In this document: one piece after another, positions 31,148 to 42,954 of the stretch
Numbering within the stretch: position 1 is the stretch's first letter
Layout: each line of letters begins with the position of its first letter
Source: Progne subis subis
Lineage: Eukaryota > Chordata > Aves > Passeriformes > Hirundinidae
Assembly: GCA_022316685.1 (NCBI GenBank)
Contig: JAKJHU010001542.1
Coordinates: 1 to 64,000, forward strand
Length of the DNA: 64,000 nucleotides
Reading direction: 5' to 3'
Position numbers and translations under genes: made by a program
Notes under the pieces: generated by a model
What the model was told of the DNA's origin: nothing
What the model saw: only the letters and a program-made list of their open reading frames with translations
Databases searched by the model: none

Positions 31148-31762
31148 TGTTCTGGAAAAAAATATAAAGAGAGTCAGAGACTTGCTGGTTTTGTATGTTT
31201 CTTTATTATCAAGCTTGGCCTTGGGGGAGAGCTTGCTTGCTCCCTTGGCAACGTGGAGGAGGAGGTACACACAGCTTCGCTTCACAGCAAAGCTGGGGAC
31301 TCCCACCCCCCCTCACGGGCTTTTTCCCTTGCCGGGGAGTCCGTTTCGCGTCGCTGATCAGGGGTCGTCCAGCGATGGGGGACCCCTTCTCAGGTCACAG
31401 CGACTAAATGAAGCTGCTTCGGCGGACCCCCCGTATTTCTTGCACTAGTCTAAAATGCGACTACAGTCCTGGATTTTACTTTGGTTCCCTGCTTTTTAGA
31501 GTCTCTTGTTCTTGGGTTGTTCCCAGAATTCCAGTGTTCTTTTTATTTGCATATTCAGACACTATCTGGCGAATGGGAGCAGAGATACAGGTAATAAGGT
31601 GAATTCTTAATTAACAAACAAGCAAATAAGGTAATAAATCAGTATTAAAACAGGAATAAGGCAAATTCTTTATATAGAAGCTAGCATTAACAATCTTAAT
31701 GGAATTACTTAACAATTAAGTAACTAAAACATAGATTTCTTGAATAGAATTTATTTATAACA
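31148..31762 (-). mobile_element. ERV-2 3' LTR
   Basis: On the minus strand it runs from TGTTATAAATAAATTC to CCAGAACA. It is preceded by a polypurine tract (AGAGGGGGGGAG; complement at 31,764-31,775). Compared with the 5' LTR it differs at single bases scattered through the element, with one-base indels mainly in A, C or G runs. Confidence 0.9.
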
Positions 31763-31763
31763 A

Positions 31764-32100
31764 CTCCCCCCCTCTATTTCTTTGATCGAGCTTTAGCTCG
31801 CATCAATTTGTCAAAGCATAACCCAGTATCTCCTATAGGACATTCCCCAAACAGGCACTGTGCATAACTAGCTGTGTTTTTGTGGTCCAATAAACTTTTC
31901 CATCCTCTTGGCAAGTATTCAACTGGGAGTGGTCGAAGCAGTTTGGGTTCACGTTAGTATGGACCCTGAATAAGGATCTGAGATCCTCTCCATCGTACAC
32001 TGGATGGTAGCAGTTAGCACAGGCGTTTGTTTCGTAGGTGTGCTTTATGAACATCACCAGTACGATCCCTCCCAAGAGTCCGGTATGGGCCGTCCTTCCT
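31764..32100 (-). pseudogene. ERV-2 residual env-like ORF
   Basis: The minus-strand frame 31,833-32,075 has a hydrophobic start (GIVLVMFI) and several Cys residues; a second frame continues to a stop just before the polypurine tract. It resembles a piece of a surface subunit, but no furin site, fusion peptide or transmembrane subunit is found. The length is about one hundred codons against the several hundred normal for env. Confidence 0.4.
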
Positions 32101-32199
32101 GGATCTCTTGCTCCACCCGGCCTTGCCTCTTGGAGTGGAGAGGTCTCCTAAAGAACCCACTTACATGCTTCCATTTCCCTTCCCTATTAATTTAGTTGC

Positions 32200-32680
32200 C
32201 CTTAGAGAATGTTCTGTAGGAGATTTACTCTCTTTTTTTTTCTAAAAAAAAACTTTACACTCTTTTAATTTTTCTATTACTTAAATTTGTTCAAACCGCT
32301 ACTTATAGAACTTAACAACTTTAAAATTAACAAAGAAAAAATCTTAAACTTATTTAAATCACTATTTATAAAACCTAAACAATATTTAAACTTAATAAAA
32401 AAACCCTGATTCTTTTTTTCTATTACTTAAACTTATTTAAATTGCTATTCATAAAACTTACAATTTAAAAATTATTAAAAAAAACCCCTTAAACTTACTT
32501 AAATTCTTACTTATAAAAAAAAGCTTAAACTATATGTAAAATTAATACAAAAAAGAACTTATACCCCTTTTTAATATAACCATTACTTAAACATATCTAA
32601 AATGGCTATTTACAAAAACTGACTTAGGTTTACAGAAATTAACCCTTATTGTGCCCCCCCCCCCCCCTTTTTTGAGTTCG
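32200..32680. repeat. AT-rich degenerate repeat in place of env
   Basis: Diverged units contain ATTACTTAAACTTATTTAAAT, then CTATTTATAAAACTT and TTTAAAATTAA, repeated about five times with a spacing of roughly 65-110 bp. A C(15-16) run follows at about 32,656-32,671. Composition is strikingly unlike the rest of the provirus and there are no useful open frames. Confidence 0.7.
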
Positions 32681-32734
32681 TTGAATATGGGAGAGGCAAC
32701 TGAAACAAAAGGTTTTCACAGTCTCTGTTATCTC

Positions 32735-33766
32735 TTATTTCTTTTTAAAGGTTGATTTCAAGTCTTTCGGGTGTGGTGTTACTGTCCACTCGGTTTCATC
32801 CGGTGAGGGTGCTGAACTCGGGTTCTCTCCAGGAGGGGGTACTGGCCCTTTAACTCTGGTGATGTGGGTCCATCCTTTTTCCTTAGCGCGCACTGCTGTG
32901 TGAGTTGTTAACAGTACTTGGTAGGGACCTTCAAACTTCGGGGTCAGCGGGGTATTAGTCCACGTTTTGATCAACACCCAGTCTCCAGGATTGATATTAT
33001 GCACATTTGCATCCAAAGGGGAAGTTTGAGGAAGATAGCCTTTCTTTCTGAGATTTTCTAAGGTTTGTCCAATGGTTTTTAGATATTTTCTAGTGATTTC
33101 CTCTCCTTCCAGGTAGTCTTTAGAACTATAAGGAGATAACAAAAAGGGAAGCCCAAATAACATTTCATATGGTGACACTCCTAGATCTGCTCGTGGCTGT
33201 GTTCTGATTCGTAGTAATGCTAGGGGTAAGCATTTAAGCCAATTTAGTTGAGTTTCTGCTATTAGTTTAGTCAGTACATTTTTAATGGTTTTGTTCATCC
33301 TTTCTACTCTGCCTGAGCTTTGGGGATGCCATGGGGTGTGTAACCTCCATTTTATCCCTAAGGCTTGTGTTACCTGTTGTAGAATCTGTGCTGTGAAATG
33401 TGGCCCTCTGTCTGAATCAATATTATTTATCAGCCCATACCGAGGGAGGATATCTTCTAATATGATTTTTGTTACTACTTCTGCTGTTTCTCTTTTTGTA
33501 GGAAATGCCTCTACCCAATGGGTAAGGTGATCTATGATCACTAACAAGTGTTTGTACCCTTGAACAGGGGGCATCTCAGTAAAATCAATTTGCACATTCT
33601 GGAAGGGCCTTAAGGCTAACTCCCTCCCTCCAGGCTCAGTTTTTCTCATAACTTTTTGATTTATTTTCTGACATATAATACATCCCTGAGTAACTGCTTT
33701 TGCTAATTCGTGTACTCCAATACATAGGTTTTCCCTTAGAAAATGGTCACATAATCCCTGGGTTCT
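32735..33766 (-). pseudogene. ERV-2 pol: integrase
   Basis: The frame continues directly from RT/RNase H after one nonsense codon (TGA at 33,767-33,769) inside the H/H zinc-binding region. The C/C half (CIICQK) and the catalytic core are complete: Asp in IDFTEMP, Asp in IDSDRGPHF and Glu in GRVERMNK. The C-terminal GPY/F-type domain (KFEGPYQVLL) is also present. Apart from the single stop the domain is intact. It would insert viral DNA into host chromatin. Confidence 0.85.
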
Positions 33767-35518
33767 TCAGTGGGTTAAATTATGTATTTCTGTAAGTATT
33801 TTTCTGGCTAGGGCTTTATTTAAGAATTTCCGTCCGTCAGCTGTTAACCACACTCCGTGTTCCCCCTGGTGTAATCCTAATTCTTTTATTGCTTTCTGCT
33901 CTTTTTTACTGAACACCTGCTCTATCCTTTCTTCTTTTTTTTTTGGCATTTTCTCTAATTTGAGGATTTTTACTGGTTCTCCTGGTTCTAAAGCTGCTTC
34001 TCTGGCTGTTTTATCAGCCAACTGGTTTCCCCCTATCTCGGGCATATCTCCCTTTTGATGTCCTTTTATGTGAACTACTGCAATTTCTACTGGTTTTTGT
34101 AAAGATTTTAACACTGACTTTATTAATTCTGTGTGTATTAAGTTTTTCCCTTTTGAATTTAAATATCCCCGTCCTTCCCAAATTTTCCCAAATGTGTGCA
34201 CGATACCAAAGGCATATCTAGAGTCTGTGTAAATGGTCCCTCGGTCATCTTTAAGTAAGTCTAGCCCTCTCTTTAGTGCATATATTTCACAGCACTGTGC
34301 TGACCAATTACTTGGTAACTTTCCCTTTTCTAAAACTTTCATTTTCTCTCCCTCAATCACAGAGTATCCTGATATTCTTTTCCCTTCCACCACTCGGGAT
34401 GACCCATCTGTGAACAACACTCTCCCATATGGAAGGGGTGTATCCTCTAAATCTTCCCTTACTTTTGTCTGCATATCAATGAGTTCTAGGCAATGGTGTT
34501 CTATTTCTTCAGTGGGCTCACCAGAGAGAAATTGAGCTGGATTTAAGCTTTTGGATGTTGTTAGTTCTAGGTTATTTGAATTTATCAGTATAATTTCATA
34601 CTTTAGGATTCTAGAATCTGTGAGCCACTTTTGAGCTCTTTGACTTAAAATTGTTTTCAAATCATGTGGAGTATGTATCTTTATCTTTCCCTGTAATGTT
34701 AACTTTTGAGCTTCTTCTATTAGAATAGCTGCAGCTGCAACTGCTTGGAGACAAGCTGGCCATCCCCTAGCAACTGGATCTAACAGTTTTGATAAAAATG
34801 CTACAGGTTTTCGGTATCCTCCCCATTCTTGGGTTAAAACGCCGTATGCTATCCCTTCTTCAGTGTTTACAAATAAATCAAACTCCTTTTTAAGATCTGG
34901 TAAGCTTAAAACTGGTGCTGAGGATAATTTCTCTTTTAGATCTTGCAGCTGCCTCTCGTCACTCTCTGTCCAATTCATTGGTTCCTGGTCTATTAATTTA
35001 TCATAAAGAAATTTGACCCCTTGAGTGTACTTATCTATCCAGTGCTTGCAGTATCCAAACAGGCCTAGAAGTTTCCTTATGTCTCTCTTAGTTTTTGGAG
35101 GTGATATAGACACTATTCCTGAAATTCTTGCAGGGCTTAACCTTTTACTCCCCTTTCCGATTATGTGTCCTAAATAAGTGACTTCATTTTCTACAAACTG
35201 TAGTTTGCTCTGAGATACTTTTAACCCCTTTTCTCCAAGAAAGTTTAGAAGTTGTATACTTACATCTTTAACTTCTTTTTCTGTCTCCCCTGATATTAAT
35301 AAATCATCCACGTATTGCAAAATTTGAACTCCTTCTTTGGGACTAAACTGTTCTAATAATGTTTCTAGGGCCTGTCCGAAGATATTTGGCGATTCCGTAT
35401 ATCCCTGTGGTAACCGGGTCCACCTTAGCTGTTGTTTCCTTCCCCTGTCTGGATGTTCCCATTCAAAGGCGAACCAATCCCTACACTCTTCTGCTAGGGG
35501 ACATGCCCAAAAAAGCAT
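33767..35518 (-). pseudogene. ERV-2 pol: reverse transcriptase and RNase H
   Basis: A 583-codon open frame. The RT palm contains LPQGYTESP and YVDD (35,303-35,314), followed by thumb and connection. RNase H shows LFTDGSSR, the Glu motif region, YTDSRYA and HIKGHQ. The start of RT, through IDLKDAF, is in another frame (35,481-36,218), so one frameshift near 35,500 separates fingers from palm. In the family this makes the polymerase that copies viral RNA to DNA. Confidence 0.85.
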
Positions 35519-36287
35519 CCTTTAAGTCTATCACTGTGAACCAGGTATGCTCTCTTGGAATTTTACTCAGCAAGGTATAGGGGTTAGGTACTACTGGGTG
35601 TCGAGCAATAGTTCTTTTATTTATTTCTCTCAAATCCTGGACTAATCTAAACTTTCCCTCATCTTTCTTTATGGCTAATATAGGGGTGTTATGAGGGGAC
35701 ATACAGGGTTCTAAGATATTTTCTTTTAAAAGATGCTCAATTACTGAAGCTAGCCCTTTCTTTCCTTCTGGTGACATTGGGTATTGCTTAACTCTGATGG
35801 CAGGGGTATCTTTTTGCATTTCTGTCTTAATGGGAGGGATATCTAAACACCCATATTTTCCCTCTGTAGCCCACACTTCTGGATTTATTTCTTGTATATC
35901 CCCTTGGGTCAGTTTCATGATATGCACAACCATTTTTCCATCTTTTGGGATAACTCCTACCCCGAGCTGCACTTGTAAGTCTCTGCCTAGTAAATTGGTT
36001 TCTGTATGTGGTAAATAAAGAAAATCAGCTACACAGTGCTTTGAGTTCCCTTTAATCTCTACTCCTTCAACTATTAATGCTCGAAAGGGCCTCCCTTCAG
36101 CCCCTAACACTTCACAAGTTTTTGTCCCGATTGTTACCCCTGTTGGTAATTTCCTTAAACTCGATCTATCAGCTCCTGTGTCTACTAAGAATTCATATTC
36201 TTCACTTTGGGGACCCACATCAAAGTTTACTAGAGGCTCATCTTGTTGTTCTATTGGGTCCCCTATTTTATAGAGCCTCTGACACCC
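35481..36287 (-). pseudogene. ERV-2 pro and N-terminal RT
   Basis: The frame is open from the UAG at 36,288-36,290 through the protease active site DTGAD (36,169-36,183) and the protease tail (LLGRDL) to the RT fingers (VQDLREIN, VPNPYTLL, IDLKDAF). It ends in a frameshift near 35,500. The protease is an aspartic protease that works as a dimer and cuts Gag and Pol. Confidence 0.8.
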
Positions 36288-36290
36288 CTA
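36288..36290 (-). promoter_or_regulatory. Amber stop in gammaretroviral readthrough context
   Basis: UAG is followed by GGGUGUCAG, in the pol frame. Gammaretroviruses express Pol by suppressing a UAG followed by GG and a downstream pseudoknot. The position between the zinc knuckle and protease is exactly right. A pseudoknot was not evaluated. Confidence 0.6.
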
Positions 36291-38224
36291 ATCCTCCCCT
36301 TTCAGCACCCTCTCCAGGGCATCGTGCTCCCTTGCATAGCTTCATCAAGTGATAATTTCTTACAATCCCTTTTTAAATGCCCTATTTCACCACAGTAATA
36401 ACAAGTTCTATTCTCTCCTGGGTTACTTCTTTTCAAATTTACCCACGGTGGTACTATGGGTGACTTTGGTTCTTTAAATGAGGTCTTGGTCCTCCCTCAC
36501 TAGATTTCCAGGAGGAGTTTTTCTGGTTTTCTGCTACTCCAGTACTTTCTCTTGCTACAGCTACCATAATGCGAGCCTTGGCTTAGCTTTTTTCTTCTTC
36601 TCTCCTCAGGTAAACTCTTAAGGCTTCTTTTAATAATTCATTAATACTTTTCTCCTGCCAATCTTCAATTTTTCTAATTTTCTCCGTATATCTGGCCATG
36701 ACTTTGTTACAAACTGCACTTTTAGAATTACTTGTCCCTCAGGACTATCAGGGTCTATGCTTGAATATAATTGAAAATTTCTTTTTAATCGATTTAGCCA
36801 AGTGGCAGGAGTCTCATCTTTTTCTTGGGACCCATCAAAAGCTAATTTAGTATTATTTCCTCTGGGGACAGATTCTCTTATACCTCTTACTATCAAGGAC
36901 CTATAGTCTCTCATATTTTGTCTTTCCTCTTCTCGATTTGGGTCCCACCCTGGTCAGTTATCGGTAATTTATGATCTCCAGGTGGCCCCAACCTATTTTC
37001 CCTTTCCCAGATTCTGATACTTGCTGTTCTGATCATTCGTATTTCCTCAGGGGAGAACAAGATGTTTAATATAGAATTTAACTCTCCCCATGTATAAACA
37101 TTGGGTCCAAGGAATTGGTCTACCTGTGTGGCAATACCTATGGGATCTTCAACTAAATTTCCTAGCTCTTTCTTAAATCCTCTTACTTCAGAGGCTGTTA
37201 ATGGGGCATTTACAAATCCCACTCCTCCAATTACTCCTCCCATAGGCACTTCCCTGAGGGGGAAAAAGTTTTTCTGGCTTTAAGGCTTTTGACCTTGTGT
37301 TACAATAGGGTCCTTCTCTTACATTATTAACTGATAACACTGGCTGAGTTACAAATTCCTGGGGAATTCCAGGAGAACGGGATGACTCACAGGAGTCTGT
37401 AGGGGTTTTGGTTAACTCCCAATTAGGAGGTGGCAGGGGAATTACTGTAGGTGAGGGGGAGGTAGTAAAATCTGTAGGGGGAGAAACAGAGGATGGTACT
37501 GTGGGAGGAAGGGGGGCTAGGGAAGAGGCTGTGTTTTGGGAAACTGCAGGGGTTATAACTGAGGCTAAAGAATTTTGACTATTGGAAGGAGGTGGCAAAG
37601 GGGCTGTTGGGAGAGAAGGGGGAGAAGGTACTAAGGACTGGGGAGGAGAGGTGTTAAGGGGGGGTGATGATGGAACCACTGGGGGAAGAGGAGGAGAGGG
37701 TTCTGAAGGAGTTTGAGTTTGACTCGGGGAAGTTAGTAGGGGAACTGGGACAGGATTTTGAGGGACTTGGGGCACCTCTGGGTAAATTGGAGGGGGTAAA
37801 TGGTCTAAAGGGTCCCATCTTTGATTAGTTTCTGTTCTTCCTCTTTCTGTTCTTTTCTTTCACACTTTTCTTTTTCTTTTAATTTGCAGACTTTTATATT
37901 CTCTTTACTCGTGGCTCTCTTTTGCCAACAAGCAGCATAAGCTAACTGGTTTACGTCTGGATCTTCCTGAGTTCTTAGGTAGTGGTTTAACTGATAGCAC
38001 ATCCACTCATCATGTGTTCCAAACCATGGCCACTCTCCTGGTAATTTTAATTTTGGCCAGACTTCTGTGCAATAAAACACCATTTTAACCTGATCTAGTC
38101 CTTTTGTGGCCTCTAAAGAATCCCATTTAGTTAAAAGTTGTTCTAAGGGACTACCGGGTGGAATACTCTTTACTTTGTTATTCTCTTTTTGGGATTTCTT
38201 TTTCTTACTAGTACATTGTCCCAT
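36291..38224 (-). pseudogene. ERV-2 gag (matrix, proline-rich, capsid, nucleocapsid)
   Basis: Matrix starts at the ATG at 38,224 with MGQ, a myristoylation signal, and is open to 37,805. A proline-rich region with a PPPIYP late-domain motif spans the frame break at about 37,800 and runs on in the frame 37,188-37,775. Capsid lies in frames 36,911-37,249 and 36,630-36,914. The nucleocapsid zinc knuckle, CX2CX4HX4C, is intact at 36,362-36,403. The pieces are separated by about four frameshifts, so no full Gag can be made from this copy as written. Confidence 0.8.
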
Positions 38225-39663
38225 TTTCTTTAAACTGAAAAAAATTTCAAAGGTGCCCTTTACTGACTGGCAACACAGGGTTTTGTTTTGTTTGGTTTTT
38301 TTTGGTTTTTTTTTTTTTTTTGTTTGTTTTGTTTTTGGTTTTTTTTTGTTTTTTTAAGCAAAAAAAATTCTTCAGCTTTTCTCCCTTTACTTCAAATCTC
38401 CTGACTTAATTCTTGAACACTTCAACATAAAACTCCTAAACTTTATGCTTTTCTACTCTTTCCTACACTTTTGCTTTCATTAGGGAACAAATTCTCCCTC
38501 TTTCTACTCACTTTCTCTAACCTTCTTCACTTCCTTGGACGCTCACACTTTACTTACACCAGGGGCTCAGACTCTCTTCTGACCCCTTTGAGGTGAGTCC
38601 TAATGACCTCACCCCCTATGTACCCCCGCGCCTTCCCTCACCCCTGAGGCTCTGGACACGCTTTGCGGCGCACGACAGGGTCCCTAGTACTGGCATCCCC
38701 TTCCGGGCCTCAGGGCCTTCCCACGCCTTAGCCCCCGCCGGGCCGGACACCTTCAGTCCGAACCCCAGACTAGACTGCCCTGTCACTAGTACAGTCCCCC
38801 TCTTCACTTTTTGAAACGGAGGTAAGAGGTCAAGACTCCGCACGGGTTACCTGGGGGGGTATCCCTTCCTTGTTTCCAAGGATCAACCCCAGCAGGGCCC
38901 GACCCCTTTGCCTTCCACCAGGACTGGCTTGACTACTTCTCCCCAACGAAGCAGCCTCGGCAAGAGGGATGAGTGTGTGTGTGCAGGATGCCCGCCTTGC
39001 CTCTACATTGACTCCCCACCCCGGTGTCCTCGGGCTATGGGTTTACGGCCTCCTCCCTGAGACCGCGGCAGCACACCCTCTCCGGTGCGTCTGGCTCAGT
39101 CCTGGGAAGCAGGGACTCTCATGAGCTCTCGGCACCCGCAGTGTTGGGGGACACCCTGTCAACCCTGGTACGGTTTTCCCGCCCCTCCAGGGACTCTAAA
39201 CCCTCCTAGGCTACTCTAGCCTTTAAGGGGGGGGGACCTGCCCCCAATGCGTGCCACTCACACTTTGTTTTCCCCTGCACGCCCGGGGGGGGTCTTTCTG
39301 CCCCTAATGCGTGCCACTCACACTCTATTTTCCCCTGCACGCCCAGGGGGGTGGTCTTTCTGCCCCTAAGGAGACGCCTCACTCATTATTCTCTCGCTTC
39401 CCCCCTTTTCCTGGCCGGCCCCCTCGCGGGGGTCCGAAACCGCAGTACCGAGGGGTCCACACTCAGTTCCGGGGGTCCGAGCTGCCAGCCCCCGACTCTC
39501 TCACACTCCCACTCGCACGTCTCCTTTACCCGCCGCCGGAATGCTCACCCTCCGGCGCTCCTCCTCGTTGCCGGTCCCAGGCTGCTCCCGCTTGTCCAGC
39601 TGTCCCGGAGGTCTGAAGGGCGAGCGGCCGTCCCGTCCTCGGTCCCTCTTCAGGCGTGGCCAA
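38225..39663 (-). other. ERV-2 5' leader
   Basis: About 1.4 kb lie between PBS and gag. The part near gag has T/G-rich runs on the plus strand (38,278-38,358). The rest is G+C-rich, with two copies of TGCGTGCCACTCACAC (39,248 and 39,308) that form a short direct repeat. It is expected to hold the packaging signal. No open frame is recognised. Confidence 0.5.
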
Positions 39664-39681
39664 ATCCCGGACGAGTCCCCA
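39664..39681 (-). other. ERV-2 primer-binding site (tRNA-Pro type)
   Basis: TGGGGACTCGTCCGGGAT lies six bases inside the 5' LTR. It differs at one or two positions from the tRNA-Pro PBS known from gammaretroviruses. Confidence 0.75.
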
Positions 39682-39687
39682 AAAAAT

Positions 39688-40307
39688 TGTTCTGGAAAAA
39701 AAATATAATAGAGAGTCAGAGACTTGCTGGTTTTGTATGTTTCTTTATTATCAAGCTTGGCCTTGGGGGAGAGCTTGCTTGCTCCCTTGGCAACGTGGAG
39801 GAGGAGGTACACACAGCTTCGCTTCACAGCAAAGCTGGGGACTCCCACCCCCCCTCACAGGGCTTTTTCCCTTGCCGGGGAGTCCGTTTCGCGTCGCTGA
39901 TCAGGGGTCGTCCAGCGATGGGGGACTCCTTCTCAGGTCACAGGCGACTAAATGAAGCTGCTTCGGCGGACCCCCGTACTTCTTGCACTAGTCTAAAATG
40001 CGACTACAGTCCTGGATTTTACTTTGGTTCCCTGCTTTTCAGAGTCTCTTGTTCTTGAGTTGTTCCCAGAATTCTAGCGTTCTTTTTATTTGCATATTCA
40101 GACACTATCTGGCGAATGGGAGCAGAGATACAGGTAATAAGGTGAATTCTTAATTAACAAACAAGCAAATAAGGTAATAAATCAGTATTAAAACAGGAAT
40201 AAGGCTAAATTCTTTATACTAGAAGCTAGCATTAACAATCTTAATGGAATTACTTAACAATTAAGTAACTAAAACATAGATTTCTTGAATAGAATTTATT
40301 TATAACA
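39688..40307 (-). mobile_element. ERV-2 5' LTR
   Basis: 620 bp, from TGTTATAAATAAATTC to CCAGAACA on the minus strand. An inverted-terminal TGTT...AACA is present. About 99% identical by eye to 31,148-31,762. Confidence 0.9.
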
Positions 40308-42950
40308 CCTGCTGCCTCTGAACTCTGCCTGCTCCACCCTTTCACCTCCGTGCTGTCACACTGTGTGCCTCAATTCCATGAACAGCAGCTGCTCCAGGAA
40401 AACAAAACGCAGGTGATTTCCTTCCTTATTAAATCTCCTTCCCAACTTGTCCCCTGGATTTTGAAACAGCCTGTTGCTGAAGGATCCCTCATCCCTCTGC
40501 AGATTTTGATATTGATGAATCCTGAGACTGCTCCCCTGCCACACCTGCACATTGATTTTTTAAGGAGAAAAACAGGAGGGTGAGTGTTTTGTTTTGTTTT
40601 GTTTTGTTTTTTTTCCCACACTACATTGCAAAACTGATAATTTAAAGATTAATGAAAGCAGATAAAGCCCAGCATGCTGTCACTCCGGGCTCAGAGGCAC
40701 TGCAGTGTGTTATGGATGGAGCCCAAAACCTGTGGAGACACAGGGCTTGGGAAGGGAGGAGCCGGGGCTGGGAGGGGACAGAGGCAGGGACACGGAGCGT
40801 GCAGGAGGAGCGCAGGGTGCAGTGTGAGCACCAGCTGCTGGCCACTCACTCTGTCTGCTCTGGCCAGCAGGAATGCTCTGCCCCAAGGACACGATGATGC
40901 ACAGGATGCCAGCCCTCACTGCTGGTCCTTAGGGCAAGGGAGGTGCTTTTCAGGCAGAGCTCCCCAGGGAGAAGAGGAATGTGGCAGCACCTCTGTGTGG
41001 CTGCACAACCCACACCATGCCCCGAGCACCATCCCAAGGAAATTCCAGGTTCTGCCACAGCTCCAGAGAAAAGCATTCACAGCCCCCCTCTGCCATTAAA
41101 ATGCCGGGAAGAGAAAGGGTGGCTCAAGCCTGTCTAAACAGTTGTCATTTATTAACTTAGGTTTTATGGCACCTCTACGGCTGCAAGGAATAAGTCATTT
41201 ATTTAGTTCTGACATTTCCTCTCCCATCATTAAATTCAGTCTTCTGTATAATACAGAGAAAAGGAAACAATTCCCCCATAGCTGCTCAAACTTTATGTGT
41301 AACAATTCTCCAAACAGGATGATGATTGTGTGGGCTGAAATCTCACAGAACTGCAGTGGGACTCAGGATCGTTTGCAGATAACTTTAAAAATCCTATTAA
41401 AATTCATCCATATCCATTATTCGTGTCTCCTGACATGTGACAACTCACTGCACCACAAAATCAATGAATTTTCATCGCCACAAATGCATTTCCCCAGCAC
41501 ATCCTTGCACACCGGGCTTGATCCCCTTCTCCCTCCCCGCTGGGTTGGGATTACAGCCACACACAAGGAGCTGTAAACAATCCTGGTACACACCAGCCAG
41601 CCTTGCTACATTCTTGGCCTTTTGTCATTCAGCAAAACACCCTCTGCTGCAGAATGCCCATTTCCTGCTGGCAGGGGAAAGGTGCTGGGCATTCCCAGCC
41701 TGAGGAGTGGGGCAGTTGCTGCACAAGTGAAGCTAAGGACGAGGAGCAGGAATCCACGGGCTCTCCTGAAGGGATGGCTTTACTGCTGATTCACAGAACT
41801 ATCTGCACATCCAGGAGATATTCCCTCTCCAGTTTACTCCCCTCCATGGAGGGAAGCCCGGACTGCTGGAGGTGAGAGCTCCTGCTGCGAGCTGGGCCAG
41901 GGCAGCTCAGCTCCCTCAGGGATGTGCCCTGGACACTGAAATCACTGACTCCACAGATCCCAGCTCTTGAGGGGACTCATCAGCCACACACAGCAGTGAA
42001 ACTGAGCTCCTACTATGAATTACAGAAATAAAACCCCAAACACTTCTCTCCGCTGCCTTATCCCAAGATTAAACGCGCTGCAACTCAATAAAGCAAATCC
42101 TGAGGAAATAAAGTCTGCTCTCTGAACACAAGTGTAAGGAGCTAAGGATGACAACAAAGCTGTTGATTATCTAACAAAACTAAGGCAGGACCACGTGCAC
42201 ATTTAGCAAAATAACTAGCTCAAAGTGCAGGAATGCTAAACAAAGTCAGGCTTCACCACACGTGTCCATCAGAGCTCTCTCCTTCAAGCTGGACCTGGCA
42301 CAAAGCAATCCTGCCACACTGGGAACAATTAAGCACGGGAACTCAGATGATAGAGATTTTCTATCCCAACCCAACAGTTTACAGATTCACATATATATGA
42401 CTAATGAGATATTTTTCATCACATTTTCCCACCTCCGCAGTTTCTGTCATTTCCAGGTACAGGTCCTCTTGATTTTATTTTGTAGAGAGGGAAGAGATCT
42501 GCTGTACCTGCTCATTCCCTTGGCATACACCCTCCATGTTCAGAGAGGAGCTTCTGAGTTACCCTTCGTTTTCAAATGCAGATTCACTCACGTTTATGCC
42601 ACTGAACTTTAATTTGATGTGTAATATCCTGCATATGTTGCTCTGATTCTTTGTTCCAGTTTCCCGAGAGCAAAAGGGTTTGACAATGGGCCAAAAGAGG
42701 CAAAATGTCTGAGCGAGTTCCAGCTGCACCTCGAGAGCTCCTGCTTTGCTTTAGGAAGCTCCTGGTCTCCATGGTTACAGAGGAGTTGAAAAATAATGAT
42801 CAAATGTTACCTTAAATGCTCCCATCCAGCATGAAAAAATATCCCTGCTCAGGATGCCCCAGGCTGACAGCCCAGTGGAGCCTGACCCCAAATCCTGCCC
42901 ATCCTGCACATCCTGCACATCCTGCCCTTGGGGTTGCTGCAGCTCTGGGT
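40308..42950. other. Unique sequence, no gene recognised
   Basis: Mixed-composition intergenic sequence with no repeat-mosaic modules. A (GTTTT)n stretch lies at about 40,585-40,612. The short open frames on both strands have no domain. It is likely intergenic sequence downstream of PLCH1. Confidence 0.5.
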
Positions 42951-42954
42951 GCTT

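Larger units (their letters stand above)
31148..40307 (-). mobile_element. ERV-2: young gammaretrovirus-like provirus, env-deficient
   Basis: A 9.16-kb provirus with two LTRs of about 615-620 bp that differ by roughly six substitutions and a few one-base indels (about 1%). PBS, gag with a zinc knuckle, protease, RT with YVDD, RNase H and integrase are all recognisable on the minus strand. Only a short env-like piece remains before the polypurine tract. Flanking bases GCCAG (left) and CCTGC (right) do not form a target-site duplication, and the two flanks belong to different sequence contexts. Confidence 0.9.
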
